Source: Duganella sp. Leaf126 (GTDB lineage: Bacteria; Pseudomonadota; Gammaproteobacteria; Burkholderiales; Burkholderiaceae_D). From it: a stretch of 64,000 nucleotides of DNA. The notes below the pieces were generated by a model, which was not told the origin of the DNA, did no database searches, and saw only the letters and a program-made list of their open reading frames with translations. The stretch is taken from assembly GCF_001423125.1 (NCBI RefSeq), contig NZ_LMNW01000004.1:1439-65438 (forward strand). The letters run 5' to 3'. A program made the position numbers and the translations under genes. This document shows positions 58,723 to 64,000 of this stretch, piece by piece. How positions within the stretch are numbered: the first letter of the stretch is position 1; each line of letters opens with the position of its first letter.

Positions 58723-60363
58723 ATGCACAAAATGACCCCTTCCTTCGTTGCCTCCGCACTGGCCATGAGCCTGGCGCTGGCGTTTCCTGTCAACGCTGCC
58801 CAGGCTGCCGCTACCAGCGCTCCGGCCCTTGTGCAGGAAGCGCCGCTGCGCGCCCACCTTGCTTTCCTGTCCAACGATCTGCTCGAAGGCCGCGGCACCG
58901 GCCAGCGCGGCGCCGACCTCGCTGCGCTCTACCTGGAAACCCAGGCGCAGGCGCTGGGCCTGACGCCCGGCAACGGCAACAGCTTTCGCCAGTCGGTGCA
59001 GATCGCCGGCGTCAAGACCCTGCCTGCCGAGAGCTCGCTGAAGCTCGAAGCGAACGGCAAGGCGCTGCCGGCTGCCTTCGGCAAGGACTGGGTGTTTGCA
59101 CCCGGCGACGCCACTGCCGTGCACCAGCTGAACGCCGGTCTGGTGTTCGTCGGTTACGGCATCAAGGCGGCCGATGAGAAATGGGATGATTTCAAGGGCG
59201 TGGACCTGAAGGGCAAGATCCTGGTGGCGATGGTCAACGATCCGCAGCCGACTGCCGAGCAGCCCAACCGTTTCAACGGCAAGGGCCTGACCTATTACGG
59301 CCGCTGGACCTATAAATTCGAGGAAGCGAAGCGCCAGGGGGCAGCCGGCGTGATCCTGATCCACACCACGCCCACGGCGTCGTACGACTGGAGCGTGATC
59401 CAGAACAGCTGGTCGGGCGTGGAGCGCTTCCAGCTGGCCGCCGGCACGCTGGGCACGCCCTTGCAGGGCTGGATGACCGACGACACGGCGCGCGCCCTGT
59501 TCAAGGCTGCCGGCCAGGACCTCGACACGCTGCGCGCCGCTGCCGAGCGCGCCGACTTCAAGCCGGTGCCGCTCAACGCCAGCGTCAACGGCGAGATGAA
59601 GGCAGCCGTGCGCAAGGTCGAGCAATTCAATATCGCGGCCGTGGTGCCCGGTACCGATCCCACGCTCAAGGACGAGGTGGTGATCTACAGCGCCCACTAT
59701 GACCACCTCGGCAAGCAGGGTGACAGCGGCGACACCATCTTCAATGGCGCGGTGGACAATGCCTCCGGCAGCGCTGCCCTGCTGGCGATGGCGCAGGAAG
59801 CCAGGCGCGCACCGACCAGGCGCAGCCAGATGTTCCTGTGGGTGGCAGCCGAAGAGCAGGGCCTGCTGGGCAGCGCGGCGTATGCCACGTCGCCGCTGTG
59901 GCCGCTGGCAAAGACGGCCGCCAACCTCAATCTCGACAGCCTGAACTTCGTCGGCGCCACGCGCGACATCGGCACCGAGGGCAGCGAGCGCACCGAGCTG
60001 GGCAAGATGGCCACGGCGGCTGCCAAGGCCATGGGCATGCATATCGCCAAGGCCGAACCGGACCTGGCCGGCGGCTATTTCCGCAGCGACCACTTCAGCT
60101 TTGCCAAGAACGGCGTGCCGGCCTTTTCGATCGAATCGGGCAGCGAGTACATCAAGGACCCGGCCGGATCGGCCGAAAAAGCCAAGGCTTACGGCAAGCG
60201 CTACCACCAGGCCAGCGACGAATACGATCCGGCCTGGGATTTGTCGGGCATGCTGCAAACGGCGCAGTTCACGCTGAACCTCGGCCGCATCATCGCCAAC
60301 AATCCCAAGCTGCCGGAGTGGAAGGCGGGCGATGCTTTTGCCCGCCCGCGCAACGTCAAGTGA
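58723..60363 (+). CDS. Secreted M28-family zinc aminopeptidase
   Basis: The 546-aa protein has a signal peptide to about residue 27 and a PA domain (about 120-250). The M28 peptidase domain follows, with zinc and catalytic residues in AHYDHLG, DNASGSAALL, AAEEQGLLGS and RSDHFSFAKNGVPAF. It would cut N-terminal residues in the periplasm or outside. ATG 58723 is preceded by AGGA; the frame from 58657 lacks support. Confidence 0.94.
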   Translation: MHKMTPSFVASALAMSLALAFPVNAAQAAATSAPALVQEAPLRAHLAFLSNDLLEGRGTGQRGADLAALYLETQAQALGLTPGNGNSFRQSVQIAGVKTLPAESSLKLEANGKALPAAFGKDWVFAPGDATAVHQLNAGLVFVGYGIKAADEKWDDFKGVDLKGKILVAMVNDPQPTAEQPNRFNGKGLTYYGRWTYKFEEAKRQGAAGVILIHTTPTASYDWSVIQNSWSGVERFQLAAGTLGTPLQGWMTDDTARALFKAAGQDLDTLRAAAERADFKPVPLNASVNGEMKAAVRKVEQFNIAAVVPGTDPTLKDEVVIYSAHYDHLGKQGDSGDTIFNGAVDNASGSAALLAMAQEARRAPTRRSQMFLWVAAEEQGLLGSAAYATSPLWPLAKTAANLNLDSLNFVGATRDIGTEGSERTELGKMATAAAKAMGMHIAKAEPDLAGGYFRSDHFSFAKNGVPAFSIESGSEYIKDPAGSAEKAKAYGKRYHQASDEYDPAWDLSGMLQTAQFTLNLGRIIANNPKLPEWKAGDAFARPRNVK

Positions 60364-60636
60364 TGCGGTTGCACCGGCGCGCCGATGAGGGCGCAGCCTT
60401 CACGCGCCGGTGCCGGCAGCGGCGCTCGGCATGCGCGGGGCGCCGCTGCTGTGGCGCGCTGGTCGATGGGCAGCGCCCCGCACAACCGGCTGCCCGAGTG
60501 ACTGGACCGGTTGCGCAGCGCAATTGCTTGGCGCAGTTGCGTAGATCAGTTCCGTAGATCTGTTGCGCGGCGCATCGACGTGGCGCGGTCATGCAGATCG
60601 CTGGCGCGGATCCGTCAGCTTGCGCGCCGGTGTAAA

Positions 60637-61836
60637 TCAGGCGCGTGGCTCGGTGGCATAGACGGCCAGTCCGATCAGCGGAAACGCCAGGCCGGTCAGC
60701 AGGACGCCGTGCCAGCCGTAGTGGGCGAACATCCAGCCGCCCAGCGACGAGCCGATGGCGCCACCCATGAAAAATAATGCCATGTACAGGCCGTTCAGGC
60801 GGCTGCGCACGTCGGCCGGCAGCGAGAAGATCGCGCGCTGGCCGGTGACCAGGCTGGCCGAGACGCCGGCATCGAGGATGATCGAGGCGGTCACCAGGAT
60901 CGCCAGGCCCGCGCTGCGGCCGAGGTCCAGCTGGGTGGCCGTCAGCCATGGCGTTGCGAATGCCAGCGCACCGAGTAGCAGCGCCGCCAGCGTATTGGAG
61001 CGGCTCTTGCCCTGGTCGGCGCGGCGGCCGGCGATCGGCGAGGCGATGGCGCCGGCCACGCCAGCCAGTGCAAAGAGGGCGACGCCGCTCTGGCTGATGC
61101 CGAAATTCGGTCCCATCAATTCCAGTGGCACGCAGGTCCAGAACAGGCTGAAGGCGCCGAACATGCAGGCCTGGTAGGCGGCGCGGCGGCGCAGGATGGG
61201 TGTGGTCCTGAGCAGATGCCACATCGACCCGAGCAGCGCAAAATAATGCATGCCACCTTGCGGCTGGCGCTGCGGCAATCGCGCGCGCAGCAGAAACGCC
61301 AGCGCAATCGTTACCACCGCCGACAACACGAAGATCGCGTGCCAGTCGAACGCATCGGCCACCAGGCTGGCGACCGGGCGCGCCAGCATGATGCCCATCA
61401 GCAGGCCGCTGACGACCTTGCCCACGGCCTGGCCCCGTTCCTCGGGGCGCGCCAGGTGGGCGGCAAACGGTACGATGATCTGGGCCGCCACGGAACCGAG
61501 GCCGATGCACAGGGCTGCTGCCAGGAACACCAGCGGATTGCCGGCCACGGCAGCGGCGACCAGCGCCAGCGCGCACACCACCAGCGAGCTGAAGATCAGG
61601 CGGCGGTTTTCCACCAGGTCGCCGAGCGGCACGATGAACAGCAGGCCCAGGCAGTATCCGATCTGGGTCAGGGTGACGATCAGTCCGGCAGCGCCGGGAT
61701 CGAGGCCGGTCGCACGGCTGATGGGGCCGATCAGGGTCTGGGCGTAATACAGGTTGGCGACGATCAGGCCGGTCGCGATGGCAAACAACCAGACCATGCC
61801 GGGAGTAAGTTCTTGCTGGGCGTGGGACTGGCTCAC
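60637..61836 (-). CDS. MFS transporter
   Basis: The 399-aa inner-membrane protein has about twelve hydrophobic segments and an MFS pattern: LIVANLYYAQTLIGPI in helix one, and the intracellular loop GDLVENRRLI after helix two. The group resembles YnfM/CynX-like or sugar-efflux transporters. The substrate is not predictable. AAGGAGCAATTCCC precedes the ATG. The 273 bp between it and the M28 gene are GC-rich with no gene seen. Confidence 0.9.
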   Translation of the reverse strand: MSQSHAQQELTPGMVWLFAIATGLIVANLYYAQTLIGPISRATGLDPGAAGLIVTLTQIGYCLGLLFIVPLGDLVENRRLIFSSLVVCALALVAAAVAGNPLVFLAAALCIGLGSVAAQIIVPFAAHLARPEERGQAVGKVVSGLLMGIMLARPVASLVADAFDWHAIFVLSAVVTIALAFLLRARLPQRQPQGGMHYFALLGSMWHLLRTTPILRRRAAYQACMFGAFSLFWTCVPLELMGPNFGISQSGVALFALAGVAGAIASPIAGRRADQGKSRSNTLAALLLGALAFATPWLTATQLDLGRSAGLAILVTASIILDAGVSASLVTGQRAIFSLPADVRSRLNGLYMALFFMGGAIGSSLGGWMFAHYGWHGVLLTGLAFPLIGLAVYATEPRA

Positions 61837-62029
61837 GGGAATTGCTCCTTTTTTGAAAAGGCGGCAATTTTACAGCGGGCAGATGATTACTGCTGACGGC
61901 GGCGTCTCAAGCGAACCATCGCAGCATCGCGCATGCCGCGTGATGACTGCGATAACAGCTGCAGCGACGCCTGCGGTGGTGAACAGGTCATGCACCGGCG
62001 ATGAACAGGCTCTGGCGCGCCGGGCAGGG

Positions 62030-62110
62030 GGAACGGCGCCAGCGTGCCATTCAACCACGAACCGAGGTCAGGCAGTTCCGGCGTCGGCGCGTTAAGGCGA
62101 CCGGCAGACT
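62030..62110 (-). pseudogene. Remnant of a duplicated luciferase-like monooxygenase 3' end
   Basis: This stretch aligns with 62128 onward, which includes the 3' end of the adjacent monooxygenase gene. On the minus strand, a degraded RSP*RADAGTA* corresponds to the intact [25 protein letters not shown] is shared upstream, at an offset of about 98 bp. It looks like the last trace of a former tandem paralog. The remainder of 61837-62167 shows no gene. Confidence 0.6.
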
Positions 62111-62167
62111 GGCTGACGCGCTGCATGGGAGCGGCGCCAGCGTGCCGTTCACGAGCGAACCGACTGC

Positions 62168-63178
62168 TCAGGCAAAGCCGGCTTCGGTGCGCTGAAGCGA
62201 CTGGCGCACTTCAGCCGTGATTTCGTACGAGCGCAGCCGGTGCTGGTGGTCGAAGATTTGCGACGTGATCATCAGTTCGTCGGCGCCGGTGCGGGCGATG
62301 AATTGCTGCAGGCGCTGGCGGACCGTGTCCGGCGCACCGATGGCCGTGCACGACAGCACCGAATCGAGCATGGTACGCTCGGCAACGCCAAGCGACTCCA
62401 GGTAGCCGGCGCGTGGCGGCTGCAGCTTGCCGGGGTTGCCGGTGCGCAGATTGACGAACGCCTGCTGCATCGACGTGGCGCGCAAATGCGCTTCCTCGTC
62501 GGTGTCGGCGGCAAATACGTTAAACCCGAGCATCACGTAAGGCTTGTCGAGTTGCGCCGACGGCTGGAAATTGCTGCGGTACAGGGTAATCGCCTGCTGC
62601 ATCATCGACGGCGCAAAGTGCGACGCGAATGCGAACGGCAGCCCGAGGTGCGCAGCGAGCTGCGCGCCGAAGGTGCTTGAACCGAGTATCCACAGCGGCA
62701 CCTTGGCGCCTTTGCCAGGCACGGCCAGCACGCGCTGGCGCGGCGTATCGCTCATATAGTCCTGCAATTCCAGCACGTCCTGCGGGAATGCGTCCGAGTC
62801 GGACTCGAGGTTGCGGCGCAGCGCGCGCGCCGTGGTGTGGTCCGAGCCCGGCGCCCGCCCCAGACCGAGGTCGATCCGGCCCGGGTGCAGCGCCTCCAGC
62901 GTGCCGAATTGCTCGGCAATCACCAGCGGCGAGTGGTTCGGCAACATGATGCCGCCAGCACCGACGCGGATGGTGGACGTGCCGCCCGCCACGTGGGCCA
63001 GCAGGACGGCCGTGGCCGCGCTGGCAATCCCGGGCATGCCATGGTGCTCGGCCAGCCAGTAACGCTGGAAGCCCCAGCGCTCGCCGTGCTGGGCGAGGTC
63101 GAGTGTGTTACGGAACGATGCGGAAGCGTTGCTGCCTTCGGCGATCGGCGACAGGTCGAGTATGGAAAATGGAATCAT
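62168..63178 (-). CDS. LLM-class flavin-dependent monooxygenase (luciferase-like)
   Basis: The 336-aa protein is of the bacterial luciferase-like class (YhbW/group of MsnO8-like proteins). Features are [14 protein letters not shown] at the start, [52 protein letters not shown] and [12 protein letters not shown] near the end. It uses FMNH2 and O2; the substrate is unknown. ATG 63178 (MIPFSI) fits family starts; ATG 63187 adds three residues. Confidence 0.92.
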   Translation of the reverse strand: MIPFSILDLSPIAEGSNASASFRNTLDLAQHGERWGFQRYWLAEHHGMPGIASAATAVLLAHVAGGTSTIRVGAGGIMLPNHSPLVIAEQFGTLEALHPGRIDLGLGRAPGSDHTTARALRRNLESDSDAFPQDVLELQDYMSDTPRQRVLAVPGKGAKVPLWILGSSTFGAQLAAHLGLPFAFASHFAPSMMQQAITLYRSNFQPSAQLDKPYVMLGFNVFAADTDEEAHLRATSMQQAFVNLRTGNPGKLQPPRAGYLESLGVAERTMLDSVLSCTAIGAPDTVRQRLQQFIARTGADELMITSQIFDHQHRLRSYEITAEVRQSLQRTEAGFA

Positions 63179-63465
63179 GCAGTCCATATCGGGCCGTCAC
63201 CGACAGTTTCAAGCGAGTCCCTGGAATCGGTGTGGTTATTGCCACGCTGAAGATTGGTGCTGATATCGAATTGGTATCGAAGTGGATCAAAACAGACGCC
63301 TGCGTGGAAATAAGTCACAAAAACCGGCAGCTGCGTCACAAATAGTTTTTCCCTGCAGCCTGCCTGATTTACCATGGGAAACAGCGCGGCATCCGGCCGC
63401 AGCTCGCCCATCTCCTTTATCGAATCTTATTTCGATGGCATCGGCTGCCATCGTCGGGAACGCGC

Positions 63466-64000
63466 ATGCCTGCCAGAATGATTGTCTTGTTTGCATTGGT
63501 GCTGGGCCTGCTGGGCCAGGCGGGACAGGTTGCCTACGCGGCCGGGGTAGCCGAAGCGGCTGCGCCGCGCCGCGGCCAGCTGTACAAGGTCACGCTCGAT
63601 GGCAAGACCAGCTATCTGTACGGCACCATCCACGTCGGCAAGGACGGCGTTTATCCGCTCGATGCGCAAGCCGCGCAGGCGCTGCTCGGTGCCAGGGCGC
63701 TGGTGATCGAGCTCGATATCCGCGAAAATGCCGCCTTCCAGCAAGCCATGACGCGGCATGGCCGCTACGCTGCCGGCGACCAGGTGCAAAACCATGTGCA
63801 GCCCGCCACCGTGCAAAAGCTGGTGCCGGCGCTGGCGCGCGCCGGGCTGTCGCTGCAATCGGTGCAGCAATTCAAGCCATGGCTGATTGCCAACCTGCTC
63901 ATCGGTACCGAACTCGATGCGCGCGGATTCAAGCGTGCCCAGGCGGCGGAATACGCGCTGCTGGCCGCAGCGCAGCAGCAGGACAAGGCCGTGCGCCAGC
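63466..64000 (+). CDS. TraB/GumN-family protein (3' end outside window)
   Basis: About 178 residues are visible and the frame is open at the window edge. A signal peptide spans about residues 1-26 (cleavage near AYAA). The family motif KTSYLYGTIHVGKDGVYPL follows, with a second block ALVIELDI. These mark the TraB/GumN (PF01963) metallohydrolase-like domain. GGGAA lies just upstream of ATG 63466. Function in bacteria is largely unknown. Confidence 0.88.
   Translation, partial: MPARMIVLFALVLGLLGQAGQVAYAAGVAEAAAPRRGQLYKVTLDGKTSYLYGTIHVGKDGVYPLDAQAAQALLGARALVIELDIRENAAFQQAMTRHGRYAAGDQVQNHVQPATVQKLVPALARAGLSLQSVQQFKPWLIANLLIGTELDARGFKRAQAAEYALLAAAQQQDKAVRQ

Overview
The window looks like a chromosomal segment of a high-GC betaproteobacterium, most likely Oxalobacteraceae (Massilia/Duganella-like). 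I infer this from the glycan-degrading TonB system, GC-rich codon use, the fumA-murI pair and general gene content; no rRNA is present to prove it.

Layout. (1) 1-10.7 kb is an accessory, lower-GC defence region: the tail of an IS66 transposase with a tandemly duplicated right end, an unrecognised acidic ORF, a retron (promoter, msr-msd-like RNA bounded by 12-nt a1/a2 repeats, and a reverse transcriptase fused to a TOPRIM domain), and a complete type I restriction-modification operon hsdM-hsdS-hsdR. It stops at tRNA-His. (2) 10.9-25.5 kb is housekeeping and signalling: murI, fumarase, a YqhA-like membrane protein, acetyl-CoA synthetase, a hybrid histidine kinase, tRNA-Ser, a 57-aa glycine-zipper protein, a PQQ-type sugar dehydrogenase, a broken GNAT gene, two YeeE/YedE half-transporters and a chemoreceptor.

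(3) 23.9-49.3 kb is the centrepiece, a plant cell-wall glycan locus whose enzyme set fits xyloglucan. It has a GH39 enzyme, a secreted SGNH-esterase/GH74 fusion, XylR, a xylose operon (an XylX-XylB fusion, XylD and the XylFGH ABC transporter), and then a TonB receptor-GH35-GH31-GH95 operon. The last four genes have the content I recall for the Cellvibrio japonicus xyloglucan locus. Four copies of one operator (core TTGGYGARTTTCRYAA) lie upstream of exactly the four transcription units GH39, SGNH-GH74, xylXB-xylD-xylFGH and TBDR-GH35-GH31-GH95. In three of them the operator abuts a promoter with a 17-bp spacer. This suggests a single XylR regulon from polymer cleavage to oxidative (Weimberg-type) xylose catabolism.

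(4) 49.3-64 kb is ordinary chromosome: two alpha/beta hydrolases, a DUF3422 protein, a HAD-like protein lacking key catalytic residues opposite a CbbR-like LysR regulator, a LysE exporter, a small secreted protein, a 60-bp tandem repeat array, a CYTH-CHAD protein, GluQRS, an M28 peptidase, an MFS transporter, a remnant of a second luciferase-like gene beside an intact one, and the start of a TraB/GumN-family gene cut by the window end.
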